DNA of 64,000 bases from Castor canadensis (GCF_047511655.1 NC_133391.1:131534906-131598905), one strand, 5' to 3'; positions 11,215-24,042 are shown, numbered from the stretch's first letter. Numbers and translations are program-made. The notes: generated by a model not told the origin, from the letters alone.

Positions 11215-11760
11215 TCCTGAATTAGAGACATGTTTGAGGTGCTCTGAGTGGAGCTAGGGAGACGTTTGAGAGAAAAAGAGACTTTGGGGTTGAATCTTGA
11301 AAGATGAGCAAAAGTCAACCAGGCTGTGAGAAAGGAAGGCTTTGCATTTTCAGAGGCAGGCAGGAGGGAAGGTGTGGAGAGATCGACCAGGATGGCTGCA
11401 GTCAGGCAGGGGGACCTGGGGCAGGGAACCACTACAGGCAGGAGAAGGAGGTGAGCTGGCTCCATAGAAGGCCTAATATGTCACACTAATGCATGTGGAC
11501 TTTCCTCTGAAGGCAGTGGAGCCTCTGAAACCTTGAAGCAGTAGGAGGACATGATCAGATCTAGAATGTACTGTTTACTCTGGTGCAGTGGAAGAGGTAG
11601 ACCAAGTTTGAGAAGGTGCCAGAGCTTGGCAGTCATTCCAACCTTGATGCAGAGCAACAATGACAGCCTGATCAAGGGCATCTCAGCAGATGGGAACCAT
11701 AGTGATTGCAAAATCAAAACTTTGAAAGGACATGAATAAATAGGTGGAAGAGAAGGGAGG
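11215..11760 (-). mobile_element. L2 fragment, antisense
   Basis: The order of blocks resembles antisense LINE-2 3' sequence: 'gttgaatcttgaaagatgag', then 'ccaggctgtgagaaagg', then 'gaggacatgatcagatct', with a late 'agtagagaa' type region. Diverged and not coding; the open frames here are incidental. Confidence 0.55.
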
Positions 11761-13124
11761 GAACAGCAGCTTTTCTCTTGCTGGACTCTGAGGCAAAGCA
11801 TCTAAGAGTACTTCTCCATCAGCTGCTTCCTCAAATGGCTTAAGGATGAAGTCTTCCTCCTATTCTCCACCCTTTGGAAATGGGCAGGACAATGCTGCAT
11901 CTCCCTTTGAAATCCACTACCAACATATGCAGACTCATTGTTAGAAGGCTTTCATTCAAGTGAGCCAATGTTTGCAACTCTGTCACAGGTCTTTGGACAG
12001 AGTACTAGATTCCATGACTATTTTCTGTTTCTTAGTAAATGGAGCTCTTTCCTAGATGGTACATCAAAAAACACATTGAAAAAACATGCATTTGAATGTG
12101 AGGAAAATAATGTGAACTTATGCCAGCCATTTGCTGGAGTGATCATTTGAAGAAAGACAGTCGCCAAGTTCATCCTTCTACCTGGGGATTTTTTTGGGTA
12201 AAATATCAGGTGTGGTACAAATGTGACTTTAAGGAAAAGTCAAAGAAGAGAGATTCTCCATTATAGCTGAGTCACAAACTGAAAAGTAACCCCTGCAATC
12301 ATACAAAGAATGAAAGACAAGCAACTGAGAGTTGTTTTCATCATGGGATCTACAGAACCCTAGAAACCATCTGTGACAGCTTATGACTAGAAGAGTGCAG
12401 ACACCAGCCCTTGGAAACATCTATGTGATGCATTCCAGAACAGAAACGTTGCACTTACCCTAAATGAATAATGGATTATTGAATAGTAAAGGAAAACGTG
12501 TCCAAGAAATCTACCCATTTGTGCTTAGTGACAGCAACTTTATTCCTGGATCTTAACTGTCTCCAGTTTTCTTGGATGGTGCTCTTTTTCTCCAGATGTG
12601 CACAACATCTTGCAAATTAGACTATAGAAAAGAAAATGAAGGTTTAACACTTTGGATGCCATTTTGTAATACATGCTTGCTTATATGTGTAATGTGGGGA
12701 ATATTTTAATCACCTTTATGTATATTAGTAATTATGCATTTGATGTAGAATATTGCAATCTGTAAGGGTGCCTGATCCTCATTCCCTGTTAACTTCGGTT
12801 CAGCTGATCTCTCTTGTAACTTTTTTTTCGGGCCCTTGGCTCAGTTGTTCATGCATTTTGGGGAATTTCTAGCAAAGTCAGGCAGTGAATATGGTACACC
12901 TTCCTGTAGTGTATTTCTTTATGTAATTGAGATTGAGCAAATGCAAGATACATTGTGGAATAAATGACATAAATGCAATAAATGTCTTGGAAATGTGCAT
13001 TTCAAAGACAATATGAGATCCTGAAGACATTTTATATCTTGAGCTGGCTGCTCTGAACCACTTCTAGGACCCTTCTGCCTCTGCACGCTTACCTGCACTG
13101 CTTACTCTACTCTAGCTCTTGATG
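11761..13124. other. Unassigned AT-rich DNA
   Basis: No gene, RNA or well-supported repeat recognised. Confidence 0.45.
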
Positions 13125-13330
13125 CTTAGGAGGAAGTAAAGCATAGTCTTAGAAAGACGACCTGGATTCAGGATCATTGTGTCTTGTCTCTACTCTGTAT
13201 TAACTATGTTATCACAGCAAGGATATTAGATGAACCTGGTCTCATTCTCTAGTTACAGAATGGAGATGTTTTTACCTATTCATAGGTGACTAAAATTGAA
13301 AAGCAGTTAGATTGCTAATGTTAAACTTGA
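13125..13330 (+). mobile_element. MIR
   Basis: Diverged plus-strand MIR: an 'agacgacctggattcaggatc' core, then 'aactatgttatcacagcaagg', then 'ctcattctctagttacagaatgg', in the consensus order. Confidence 0.5.
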
Positions 13331-13609
13331 TGTTGATCTCCTGTCCAGTAAAATGAACATAGAAATTCAAAACACATAGATTTTGGAAAAAAATAATTTA
13401 AAAAGCAGGATTCTTGGGGACTTGAACCTCAGTTTTTCTGGGTCTCCTGACAATATCCAGTTTAGGCTCCTTATGTGGCATTGGTATCTCCCTCACTAGA
13501 GTGTAAGAGCCCTGGTGATTATTAATGGCTGGGAATTATTGATCTTTGTATCCAGAAGTGCCTAATGTGGAAACTTGTTCATATATCCTGCATAAGAAAC
13601 GATGACTGA

Positions 13610-13735
13610 ACTTCAGCTCTGCAAGGGCAGGAGTCTGGTCTGTTTAGTTTCTAGAACTAACATTAACACAGGATCTGACAGTGGTATACAGCTGGCACTC
13701 GATAATAACTTGTGGAATGAATGAATGACTGCTTT
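13610..13735 (+). mobile_element. L2 or MIR 3'-end fragment
   Basis: The pattern 'gcaagggcaggagtctggtc', then 'cactcgataataacttgtgg' and 'aatgaatgaatg' resembles the common 3' end of L2/MIR elements. Confidence 0.4.
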
Positions 13736-15244
13736 TCTTTTTTTATATTTTCCATGTCTTCTGTCAGCTGAGCTGTCTTGACTGGCACTGAATTCCCTCC
13801 ATTTGTTGACTCTGTCAAATAATTCCAGCCCCTCCATATGATGTGCAGAAGTCATTGAAATCCTTCTGCCAGCAGATGCTCATCCACCAGAGTGTGATTT
13901 TTTCAACTGGCGTTTATTACATAGGCTATCTTTGTAATAAGGTTTAGGTGCCATAAGCCAAGTTAAAAGAAAATCTTAGGAGCTGAAAACAGTTCCTAAT
14001 TTGGTAACTCAGGAAAGCACAGGGGAATGGAGACCAGAGATTTCCATACCTGTTGGTCCAGTGGCTTGATCAAGATAGCGACCCTCCCCTCCCACTCATT
14101 GGCCACCCTCTGCTCCAGCAAGTCATGCAGCTCCCAAAGGAATCCAGAGGAGTTTCCCCTCCTTTGGAGTTCACCCAGTAGTTTACCTAGCCTGTGAGTT
14201 CTTTTCTCTAACCACTACAAAATATCTTCCATTGCCTGTCCGCCCACATTTCCCCACACAGAACCAGTTAGTAGTGACTTTCAATTTCAATTAAAATGTG
14301 GGTAGGGGAGTTTTCCCTTAAAGAGAACAAGCAGCTGTTTTGCACAGGTGCAATGACCTGCCTTCTATGAAGAAAGGTTGCCTGGATGCCTACAACAGAA
14401 CCCAGTTTTGCACAATAACCCCGGCAGCAACGTGAGTCTTTGGGTAATGTGATCTGTTTTCACACAGCCTCGTGTTAGGGTCCTGTGGCCACTCACTCTA
14501 AAGGTTACCATCTCTCTTTTCTTGTCTTTACAAAAGCTAACTGTAAAACCCGAAACCTTGCTGGGAAATTGCCTACCTACACAAAGAACACAGGGCCCTA
14601 TCGTTTTGGAGGTCATTTCTTTCCTAGCTTCTTTATAAAGGCAGTTTTGTCTATTTCTGAGTCTCTAGGCACAGAGGAGCTGCATATCCAGGTTAGCTAA
14701 TACTAACCAGTGCAAACGGGGAAGGCTGTCTTTGGAATTTTGCAATGCATGGGCCTTACAGTTTAGCTTGCAAAAACTGGATAAGACCACATCTATGTAA
14801 ATGGCACAAATGGTGGGAAGCTGGGGAGGAGAAAGAGAGAGACAGAAGGTTCTATAGATGGTGTCTCTTGTGCTTTCAGATGTCCTGGGCCTTCCTTGAA
14901 GGAGGTGTTGTACTGTGTTCATTCTCCCCGTTTGAACACTATAATCACTGTGCCCAGGGAATTGGGAGGGGTTTATTTTTATCCCAACCGCCAGCATCAT
15001 CACAGTGTGTGTGATCCAAATTTACACTCAACGTTGACACGCCATGTGGCCCTGCTGCCAGGCCAGCTGCTCTTCCCAAGCTGAGCCAAGGCTAAGTTTC
15101 ATGTTTTACCTCATCAAAAATGTGATAGCAAAAACGGGTGAGTGAAGCTACACACCAGAAACTTACTTAGCAAATATTGAAATGTGCTCCTAACATGGGA
15201 TTTGCTGTTCCTGGGAACCGAGAATAAGGCTGTGTATGTTCGGG
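13736..15244. other. Unassigned DNA, possibly containing regulatory sequence
   Basis: No coding gene. The part near 14880-15130 is repeat-free and of mixed composition, and I cannot assign it to any transposon. It could include a conserved non-coding element, but this cannot be judged from one sequence. Confidence 0.35.
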
Positions 15245-15322
15245 TGCATGTGTGCGTGAGTGTGCATGAGTGTGCATGTGTGTGTGCATGCGTGTGTGCA
15301 TGCGTGTGTGTGTGTATGTGAT
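15245..15322. repeat. Imperfect (TG)n tract
   Basis: TG/TGCG/TGCA alternation over about 78 bases with CpG-containing variants, so purine-pyrimidine alternation is nearly continuous. Confidence 0.85.
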
Positions 15323-15735
15323 GCGGTGAACTAGCTGTTGGAGACAGCTAATTCTCTAAACCAATGCCTGTTTTCCCTCTCTCCTTACTAGCAGAAGTTT
15401 GATTTGTAGGGCAGCACGTTTTCCTTGAGCTGGGTGTGGCCCATGACCAGGCTCTGGCTGACTGGACTGAATATTCTGTGGGACTTCCAGGAAGCCTTCT
15501 GAGAAGGGAGGGTGGAGGGCAGAGGGAGGGAAGTTTTACCTTTGGTCCTCCCCTTCTTCCTGCTGGCTGGAGAGTAGTCTGGAGGTCAGCACCCTACGCA
15601 GCCCTCCAGGACTCTGAGGTGGTTTTGTGGACAAGGTGGTGTTAAGCTGGTGGCAGGGAGGTAGAAGAGACACCTTAGTCCTTGAAGACTTTGCTAAGTC
15701 ATCACAGCAGCCCTGATCTGCCTACCTAGGATGCT
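15323..15735. other. Unassigned, moderately GC-rich DNA
   Basis: No gene recognised. An open frame at 15436-15645 has no domain. Confidence 0.4.
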
Positions 15736-15756
15736 TTGTTGTTGTTGTTGTTGTTT
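15736..15756. repeat. (TTG)n short tandem repeat
   Basis: Six or so TTG units followed by a T-run. Confidence 0.85.
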
Positions 15757-16264
15757 TTAATGTGACAGAGAATATCTTTGTGCATTTGAGTCACTATTTT
15801 TGGGTTCTGTCACAGTAGCCAAATACACTTTTTAAGTGATGTATCAACCTGAGGTTTAACACTAACTGAGGCTAGATTCTATGGGTTAGTTAATATAGAG
15901 GATAGAGCACAATGCAAAGGCTAGCTATTAATATCCTCTGGGGAATTATTAAATTTACTGATCATCTCTGAATTTACACTTTAATGGAGAAAGGTCAAGT
16001 TTCATGTGGCCTTATGCTATGATTAAAAGGTCTCTAGAAAATGTAGCCTGAGCTTGGTTTTTGTACTTGACTTGTATGACCCATCACATTTGAACATGTA
16101 ATCATCTGTGTCTTCATTCATTCATGCAGAGACTCTTTCTTTAGTGCCTGTTATGTGTGAGGCACAGATTTTGATGTTGGTAGGGTATCTACAGGGTGGG
16201 TCCCCAAAGAAAAATGAGAGAAAGATCCTGAATTCAAGCTTAAAGAATTAGAAAGGAAATAATT
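15757..16264. other. Unassigned DNA
   Basis: Nothing recognised, apart from a faint MIR/L3-like phrase near 16140-16165. Confidence 0.35.
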
Positions 16265-16475
16265 AACAAATAATAATAGCAACCAATGTTTTCTGACCAC
16301 TGACTGGTGGATACAGTATTTTTATATGTATCTTCTCATTTCGTATTGATAACAATCCTTTGAAATACATAGTTCTATTCTTTTCCTCATTATACCAGCA
16401 AGACAAGAGATGCACTAGGAAATGAGTAACTTGTGCAAAGTCAGGGTAAGTGGTGAAACTGGAATTTGCAAAAGG
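16265..16475 (-). mobile_element. MIR, antisense
   Basis: Antisense MIR order: 'tatcttctcatttcgtattg', then 'attcttttcctcattatacc', then 'taacttgtgcaaagtcaggg', then 'ggtgaaactggaatttg'. Confidence 0.6.
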
Positions 16476-17604
16476 CATTTGCATGGCTCTTAACCTCTGT
16501 GCAGTATAGCATTTCACCGTTTACATGCAGGGCCCAGTGCTGTGTCGTAGGGGTTGGAGGGCAGGGGTTCGCAAAGCGTGGATTTGGGACTTGCAGATGG
16601 GCATCACTTGGGAAACACTAAAAATGAACCCCACTGGCCTTCCTGGGGGTGGGGCTGAGGCACGAGTTTCAACAAGCCCTCCAGGTAATTCTTATGTCCA
16701 ATGATGTTTGAGAACCAGTGCTGTGAGGAATAATTTGGTAGTTGAACCTTGTCTAAGTTAGAATAAGGGATCAGTAGGTATAAAAATATCTAGAGCTCAA
16801 GGCAGATAAAATAATGTGCACAAAAAGGGCCTTGAATCTTACCAAGTTTGAGTTCATTGCCAAATGTTCTAGTTCTTCCTTGAAAATCTGGGAAACCAGA
16901 TTTTAAGGGGAACTCAACTTCAAGTGTGGAGACATAATCAAGTTAAAAAAATAAACAGACAAAATAAAACCTGTCTGTAAGGTTGAGGCCAGCCTGAACA
17001 CTCCTGCTGAGGACACTGGGAAGCCATCAAGATAAATTAAGGTACACACAGGCACACTGGCAAGCAGGTTCTACTTTTCTGTAATTTGTGCCTGAAAATG
17101 AATAGGAAAGTCAGACACGAAGGTGGAAAGATAGACTTCTATGTTCTGAGGAGGTTGCAGTTCAAGTGTCAGAAAACATAAGAAATTTCCAATTCAACCT
17201 CACTTTTAGGACATAATCTTCAATTCTATGTAAAAGATTTTTGTCAGCTTTTTTCTTTCTGTGTTTTGTATAATTAAATCTAAAGTCAGTCAGCTTAAAT
17301 CTAATGTCTGCATTGACATTAAGGATTCACTGTTTTTGGTTTTCCTGAGTACTTCATTATTCTTTTAATTGTATTAAACTTAGTGACCTATTCTTTTTAA
17401 TACTACCATACTTTCTCTGTTTTCTAATATTTTTGTTTAAAATAACATAGGCAAATGCCTTAAGAAAGGGTGAGTTTCATACCACCACCCCTCTTATTTA
17501 AAAGAAAAAAAAAAAGTCTTTCAGAGGAAGCCCAAATATATACAAATAGAGGTTAGAGATGTTGCTCTGACTGAACAAAGACTGGATTTGGGGGTACCTA
17601 CTGG
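16476..17604. other. Unassigned DNA
   Basis: No gene. A segment at 16600-16720 resembles an eroded 'gaaccccactggccttcctg' type repeat (old hAT or MER-like) that I cannot name. Confidence 0.4.
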
Positions 17605-17733
17605 GCCACCCTCATGACCTCATCGAGCTCCAACTACCTCCCAAAAGCCCCATCTCCAAATACCATTATCATATATGACTGGGGATTAGGTTTCCAAAAC
17701 ATGAATTCTAGGGGACATGCTCAAACCATTAGT
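17605..17733 (-). mobile_element. MaLR-like LTR fragment
   Basis: Antisense end of a MaLR-type LTR: 'accctcatgacctcatcg', then 'ctcccaaaagccccatctcc', then 'attaggtttccaaaacatg', ending 'tcaaaccattag'. Same family style as 18186-18522 and 31192-31504. Non-autonomous and non-coding. Confidence 0.6.
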
Positions 17734-17798
17734 ACTCTTTTCTATGGGCTGAGATGGGGACTCAGGAGAGGAAGATGTTGGTTGTCCTCCACAAACTA

Positions 17799-17919
17799 TT
17801 TTGTTTTATTTTTTGAGACACGTCTTACTGAGTAGCTCAGGCTAGCCTCAAATTCATGATCCTTCTGCCTCAGCCTCCTGAATGCTGGAATTACAGGTGT
17901 GTGCCACCACACCTGCCCT
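17799..17919 (-). mobile_element. B1 SINE, antisense
   Basis: Antisense B1 monomer: TTTTGAGACACGTCTTACTG, 'gctcaggctagcctcaaatt', then 'tgctggaattacaggtgtgt' and 'gccaccacacctg'. The poly-T on the left marks the tail. Confidence 0.88.
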
Positions 17920-17944
17920 CTACCAACTCTTAGTTATCCTGCTG

Positions 17945-18090
17945 TTTAACCCTGGGTTGTGAGTTAAGAATCCTTTGTTTTAGTTCTCACTCTACTATAA
18001 AAGCTGAGTGACGTCCAGAAAGTCACCCATTCTCTCTGAGCTCCATTTTCTCATCTGAAAATGAGGACGTAAATTAGGTGCGCTTTGAGC
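17945..18090 (+). mobile_element. MIR
   Basis: 'tgagtgacgtccagaaagtc' followed by 'tctctgagctccattttctc' and 'atctgaaaatgagg' follows the MIR consensus order. Confidence 0.6.
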
Positions 18091-18185
18091 TTCTGTCTTA
18101 TTAATTCAGATCTTTGGTTTTATAAAAAATAAACATTTTCTTTGGTATTTTTTCACTCAAGATATGAAATGCTTATCTTATTTCA

Positions 18186-18522
18186 TCTGGACTATCAGAA
18201 CAGAATATCAAAAACTAGGTGGCTTATCAGCAACACAAATTTATTTCTCACAGTTTTGGAGGCTGGAAAGTCTGAGACCAAGGTGCTAGCACACTTGACT
18301 TTGATAAGATCCTGCTCTCTGATTCATAGAAGACACCTTCTAGCTGTGTCCTTACATAGTGGACAGGATGTCCTCTTTTATGAGGACACTAGTCTCATTT
18401 ATAAAGGCATGACTTCATGACTTAATAACTTTCCAAACACCCCACTTCCTAATGCCATTGCTGTAGGAATAGGATATTACTATGTGAGTTTTGGAGAAAC
18501 CCACACATTTAGACCTTAGGAG
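18186..18522 (-). mobile_element. MaLR-like LTR, antisense
   Basis: Nearly full-length antisense LTR: 'aatttatttctcacagtttt' then 'ggaggctggaaagtctgaga', 'agctgtgtccttacatagtg' and 'acacatttagacctta'. These are hallmarks of MLT1/MST-type solo LTRs. No internal retroviral genes are present. Confidence 0.7.
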
Positions 18523-21500
18523 ACTCAAGTAGTGCCACTGAGTTCAGAGCTAGAAGGTGAGAGGTTATCTAGTTCTAGCTCCTTATTTTATAGGTGACAA
18601 GATTTAGGCCCAAAGAAAGTTGGAATCTAAAGTTCTCATCTGAGCAAAGCTGGCTGGTCTTTCCTACAAAGGTTGAGGTCTTCAGGGTCATTGTGACTCT
18701 TCTCACTATGGGAGATGTGCTCGCACACTAAAGGTTATGAAGAATCGTGTTCTAGTGGGTGGCGAATGGGAGAATAGAGTGAGAGAGAGGACATCAATAA
18801 ATACCTAAATGGAAGTGGAGTGTTTTTATAGAACCATGCCATTTTGTACAATCATATCCTTTCCATGAAATCTCTGATATTTTTCCAGCTGTAGTTTTTG
18901 TGTCTCTGTGTTCCCACTTTGTTCCTGCCCTACTTACCTCAAATCTGTGTGTCCCCTAAGGGTAAGGGATCATAAATCATTTTATTTCATGAATTTTAAA
19001 ATGTCTTCTAGCCTAATGTTTTTCAAACAAATAAAATTTAAATGGTTTTGCAGCTACTTAATTTAATTATGGAAAATGATACTGATTTCTATCTATTTAT
19101 CTTTTATAAACACATTTCTTGGTTTTAAAAAATTGAGTTGATTTAAACAAAAATTGTGAGTGACTGATAGCCCAGGTAATATGAAGAAATGGCATAGGTG
19201 TAAAAATTATGAAGGTAGAGTTTGAGATTGCCACACATTGAAACAAATGCTCAAGGAATGTCTTTAGAATTAAACTGCCAGAGAAAAGCAAATGTGCATG
19301 GGTCTTCGTAGGGGCGGGGTGAGAATGAGAATCAGCCAAGGAAGGTAAGGGAATACAAAAGGAGGGTAATAATCTGTAAAAAGGGGACTGGAGGGAAGAT
19401 TCAAAGCCAGAAGTGGGATGCATCTGAGCTATGTGAACAGGGAAGGGAATTAGACTCACTTTTATTCTGAGTCCAGAGTGTCAAGCACCATGCCATTTAA
19501 TTGTGACACTGTTGAGGATATGTAGGAATAGGCACTTGGGGACCCTGAAGGAAGTAGAGGAGGAAATGGGCCCTAAAAATGGAGACAGGATGAAAAATGT
19601 GGGAGATGGCCTGGATTTATTGAGAGAAGATAAGTGGCATAAGGGCAGATGGATGGTGGGTATGGAACAGCTTGGTTGTGCAGCTGCAGGGGCAGGAACT
19701 TTGTCCCAGGACTTATGAAGAATGAACCTTTGTTTACCCACAATGCACTCATTATAAAGGAGCTTCCTTGACAGAGGATTTGGAGTTGGAGATAAGACTA
19801 TTGAGATGAGCCATTGAGGTGCCCACGTCCAATCCTGCCGAGTGTATACGAGTGTAGAAGCAAAAAGAAAGATTGCTTAGCTTTCTCTGTGGCTTTCATA
19901 TTACCTCTGATCATGTTTGCTGCTATTTCTCCAATGTGGTGGCAGCCTGGGGACAGATGGCTATGTGATAGGATGGCAGGACAGCTTACCCCAGAGTCAA
20001 ACTGAAGATTGCAGAATGGCTCTATTTGCATTCTGATGAAGTCAAGTTCAGTTGGTAAGTACCATAATAAAGCAAGAACACCACAAATAAAGCAAAACAC
20101 AAATGAAAAAACGTTAAATGAACCTTTAAGCTCTTGTTGGTACAGAAGTCATAATCTGCCTTTTCTGAATATTTCATGTCTTGATTCCAGATGGAATGAC
20201 CACCACTGTGAGGAGGGCACCTGGCCTCCATGAGAGTTACCCAAAAAGAAGGCTGGGGCTCAGTCTACAGAATTAGGACTCCCTGGGCCTTGGCCTTGGA
20301 AACACACAAAATTTAGTTATCTTCCAGACCTATACTTTTTTTTTTTTCTTCTAATGTTTTTAACTCGTCGTCTGGGGAACTGAAGTGATGGAGAAATCGT
20401 TATAAACTATTTCAACAGTTTGACTCTCCCCATGCCCATCCCGGGAACCAGACCTCTGGCCTTGGCTAAGAATAAATGGAACTTGAGTTTCAAAACCTTC
20501 TGCCCAGTAAAGTTTCAATTTTGTAGTCTTTGAAGATTGAGATGTGAAATGTAGCAAACTTTATGGGACATTTACCAACAATTGTTTGGCGAATCTCTCC
20601 CAGCTTTGGGCAAGAAACTCTCCAAAGTCAGGATTTTAAGAACCTTCCTCTTTATTTTTCTGAGCAGCTGGGAGTGTGCATATCTGAAGCCCTCTTATCT
20701 GCCTAGACATTCTTTGATCCACCCACCTTAAACAGAACAGGAAAACAGTTTTGTTTTTAGGCATTGTCACACCCTAAATGGAAACTTTGTAGGTTGTGTA
20801 TTATACTGGACAAATTAAAAACATCTAAAAATAGCACCTCAGAATGTGTTGTTTATAATTTAATGTGGCAACAAATAAAAAGTGAATTCAGCCTTGGATT
20901 AAAAAAAAGTTTAAAATTATCTTGCTGAGGAAACTCCTTTCTGGCAATTTGATGTTCTTGTCCTTTTCATCTTCTCTTCACTTCCTTTCTGCTGTCATTT
21001 GCAATAATAAACAATATGCTAGACTCAACTAAACCATTAAAATCTATTAAAATCAGCTCTGGTAACTGTTGAAATTCTTGTGTCATCTTAGAACTTTAGA
21101 AATGGCAGTTGTTCTTTTGATCATTGTATTGTTTTGGGAGTAGGGAGGTTAAGACACTTCCTAACTGTGGAAAATTAATTTCCATTTGCACTATAATCAT
21201 AAGAGAAAGTAAAATATGCTTCTTTAAGGAGTTTTTCTATATTGAATCAATTTCTTCGGAATGGAAAAAGTTAGCAAGGGAATCTGAACTATTAATCAAT
21301 TCATGATCATTTATTCAATATGTGGATATCTATGAAATATTCTTCAACAGAGGAGCTGTTAGAATTTTTGAAACTAAATTGTACTGAAAATACTTCTGAA
21401 ACCTAATTTGAATTGAAATGAGGTGGGAAAAATAAGTTATAGTTATTAGGTGAGAACTCATATTGTGTTACTTTGAAACAGGGACGTTTGTCCTTGGCAC

Positions 21501-21789
21501 AATCTTCGTTTTATCTTGTGGGCAAATTAAAGTCCCTCCCACCTCAATTTTTCTTTGTTTGGCCTGAAACACAAGTTCAAGTTCCTGTAATGCTTGGAGG
21601 TAACTTCTAACTCAGGGGTAGAAGGTTAGCAGAACATAGCATTTCCAGGTTTGTGAAGTTAGATGTACCAATACGACATGCTGATGTCAGTGTAAATGCA
21701 GCTCTAAGAAGAGATTTTACTGGTGCACATAATTTGTGCTACTAGTTCTAGTGAGAAGGAAGTCGTGGCTTAGATTGACAGATGGTTTT
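18523..21789. other. Unassigned non-coding DNA
   Basis: About 3.3 kb with no recognised gene. It includes a possible L2 3' fragment at about 18930-18990, a poly-T at about 20337-20348, and several AT-rich blocks. Open frames at 19459-19097 and 19741-19481 (minus) are low-complexity and lack domains. Confidence 0.5.
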
Positions 21790-21965
21790 TGGCATTGGTC
21801 TTAAATTAGAATCATGGCTTTCCTACATGTTAGTTTTGTCTCCATAGATAACTTAATGTCTGTGAGACAGTTTCTCATGTATAAAATGTGTAAAATAATA
21901 ACCTTTAATGGAGTTTTCATGAAGATTGAATGAGAAAATGTGTAAATCACCTGCTGAAAGTGGTC
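21790..21965 (+). mobile_element. MIR
   Basis: 'aacttaatgtctgtgagaca', then 'gtttctcatgtataaaatgt', 'aataataacctttaatggag' and 'tgaagattgaatgag' follow MIR sense order. Confidence 0.55.
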
Positions 21966-22236
21966 ATTCCCTATTGTCTTTCTCTGTGACTCAATATTTT
22001 AAATCACTAACATTAAGAATTCTCTTACTTTATCATTCAAGGTAGGCTTTCAAGTTTACTGGGGTGTTGTCTCTCTTGATCTCTAACTTTCTTCTTCTTT
22101 GTGTATCCTTTTTCAGCCCACTTGTTTCCTCCTTGATCTGGAATTCAATCCCATAACACTTAAACCTCCCATCTTGGTTTCCTCTACATTTCTTGATCTT
22201 ATGATTCTTGTCTCCACAACTGAATAACTTCTTGAT

Positions 22237-22248
22237 TCTTAGTACTTT
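22237..22248 (+). repeat. Target-site duplication of the RSRC2 retrocopy, left copy
   Basis: TCTTAGTACTTT, identical to 24043-24054. It sits immediately before the T-rich (tail) end of the retrocopy. Confidence 0.9.
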
Positions 22249-24042
22249 TTTCTTTTTGAGAAAACCATTTTTATTATTGTCACCACCAGCTTATTTGTGC
22301 TAGATTATGTACCAAAGGGCCAGATCTTCTAAAGAACATCTAAGTAGCATTTCTTTATGTTTCAAGAGATGAAAATAACTGTACAAGGTTAAGTACAAAA
22401 GTACACAAGACAGTGGACATGAAAAAATCTATGTATGAGATTTTTATCCCACTGCAGCTTTAATATATTTGAAAAGTAGAATTCATGAACTAAAAAATAT
22501 TGTCCTTTCACAGTCCTGTCAGGTTTAACGGAAATGGGTTTAACCTGATTACAAAACTAACACCAGTATCACTGATTTGATATTTACAAAAATCGTGTTT
22601 TTCAATAAACTAAAGTCAATGAAACACCCATGCAAGCTAGATGCTAGCTGTTTGGTGAACAAGGACCTGACATCAGAACAAGTCTATAAAGTCCCAGACT
22701 TTGAAAGTGATCTTTTTCAAACTTCATCCATTCCTCTCATTGAAGATGTGAAACCCACACCTCTTCGTGTGTGGGTTTGTGATCTGGCCATTTCATACTG
22801 AGCATCAAGATTTCTAAATACTTCTTCTTGCTGCTTCAAAGTCTTGTAACTTTCTTCATCAACTGAGCTACATCCAGCTTCATCTTCACTCTTAATTCCC
22901 ATTAATTTCCTAAATTTGACATTTTGGTCCTTGTTTCCAAAATTCAATTTCTCCCATATTTCAGCAGACTGGGATTTGTCCCCCCACCCCTTTTTTTTTT
23001 TTGTCGTGCCAAAGCATTTTCCTTTTTTTCTCCTGTTTAGCAAACTTCATCGGATTCACAGCTGCTTGGTTACAGTAGCTGGGCACAGCTATTCTTGTCC
23101 TGCCAATGCTTTAGCTTGCAGGACTGCCATTTGAGCTGCCATTGCTATCTGAGGAGTCACTTCTGTTCCTGAAGCCAACAGGGCAGCAACGTTGAGAACA
23201 GAACCCCCAGTGGCTGCAGCAGTGGCAGCTATTTCTTGCTGTTTTTGTTTTTCAAACATTTCCTCTTCTTGCTGCTCTTGTAACTTCTTTGGCCTTCCCA
23301 ATCTCCTAGCTAAAGCTTCCTGTGCATCCATCTCTGTGTTTCTGCCTCTGAAGGAAGGGGGGCTAGGAGTCTGGCTTCAGCTTCTGCGAACTCTTCTTGG
23401 TTTTTCCATTCTCTTCTTTCTATCTCGACTTAAACTCCTCATCCTACTCCTGCATCTAGTCCTATGTCTGTGTCTTGATCTTGAATGGGAACAAAATCTG
23501 ATCCATCTCTTTCTTTCTCTGCTTCTGGATCGAGACTTCTGCTTCCTCCTTCCACTACGATGGCGCCTGTCACGGGTCCTAGATCTGGAGTGACTTCTGC
23601 CTCATGATAACGTTCTGTCTTTCCGTTTGTGTCTGTCCTCACCATTCTCAGATAAATTCAGTCGCTCTCTTCCTTTATCAGAGGAATGTTCTTTGTCATT
23701 ATGCTCCTCAGACTTGTGTTTCTTAGAGGATTTGTCTTTGGATTCATGTCTTCTTGCCTCTTTGCTTCTGCTCCGGCTCCTGTGCTTTCTTCCTGCATTA
23801 TTTGACTTCCGTTTTCCTGCTCTTGACCTTGATCATGATCTTGAATAATGATATTTTGAGGCTCTAGGAGAAACAGATACATCTGACTGCTCTTTTTTCT
23901 TATCTCTGCCTGGGGATGCCTTTTCTGGGGCTATCCATCTAGCTCGTCTGTATCACGAGTCGCCATAGTGCAGTCCCAGCCGCTGAGGTTCAGTTGCGCG
24001 GGCCAACCCAAGCTTCACTGTAGACCAAATCGCTGGCGTGAG
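22249..24042 (-). pseudogene. RSRC2: Processed pseudogene of RSRC2 (arginine/serine-rich coiled-coil protein 2)
   Basis: RSRC2 is a nuclear protein with an N-terminal arginine/serine-rich half and a conserved C-terminal part; its role is thought to be linked to RNA processing. This copy is intronless. The ancestral start ATG is at 23966-23964 and the stop at 22719-22717, with a 5' leader of about 76 bases and a 3' UTR of about 468 bases. Recognisable blocks: SRSRSKEARRHESKDKSSKK-like RS region (about 23770-23700), NTEMDAQEALARRL (about 23335-23300), TGGSVLNVAALLASGT (about 23215-23170), and EIWEKLNFGNKDQNVKF (about 22965-22915). An AATAAA signal (22275-22270 minus) precedes a short A-rich tail. 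It is dead: a frameshift and stop fall within 12 codons of the start, there are in-frame stops in the RS region, and another frameshift near 23090 scrambles the stretch after QAKAL. A 12-bp target-site duplication flanks it. Intact internal frames are remnants, not genes. Confidence 0.95.
22270..22275 (-). promoter_or_regulatory. Inherited polyadenylation signal of the RSRC2 retrocopy
   Basis: AATAAA on the minus strand, a short distance upstream of the A-rich tail, copied from the parent mRNA. Confidence 0.7.

Noticed and set aside
11145-11801. Open frames on both strands considered as genes
   Set aside because: They lie in an antisense L2 relic and show no domain.
17605-18522. Endogenous retrovirus with genes
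   Set aside because: Only LTR-like pieces are present, with no gag, pol or env-like reading between or beside them.
22717-23882. Several open frames within the RSRC2 retrocopy, considered as genes
   Set aside because: They are broken pieces of one mRNA copy in different frames, with stops and frameshifts between them.
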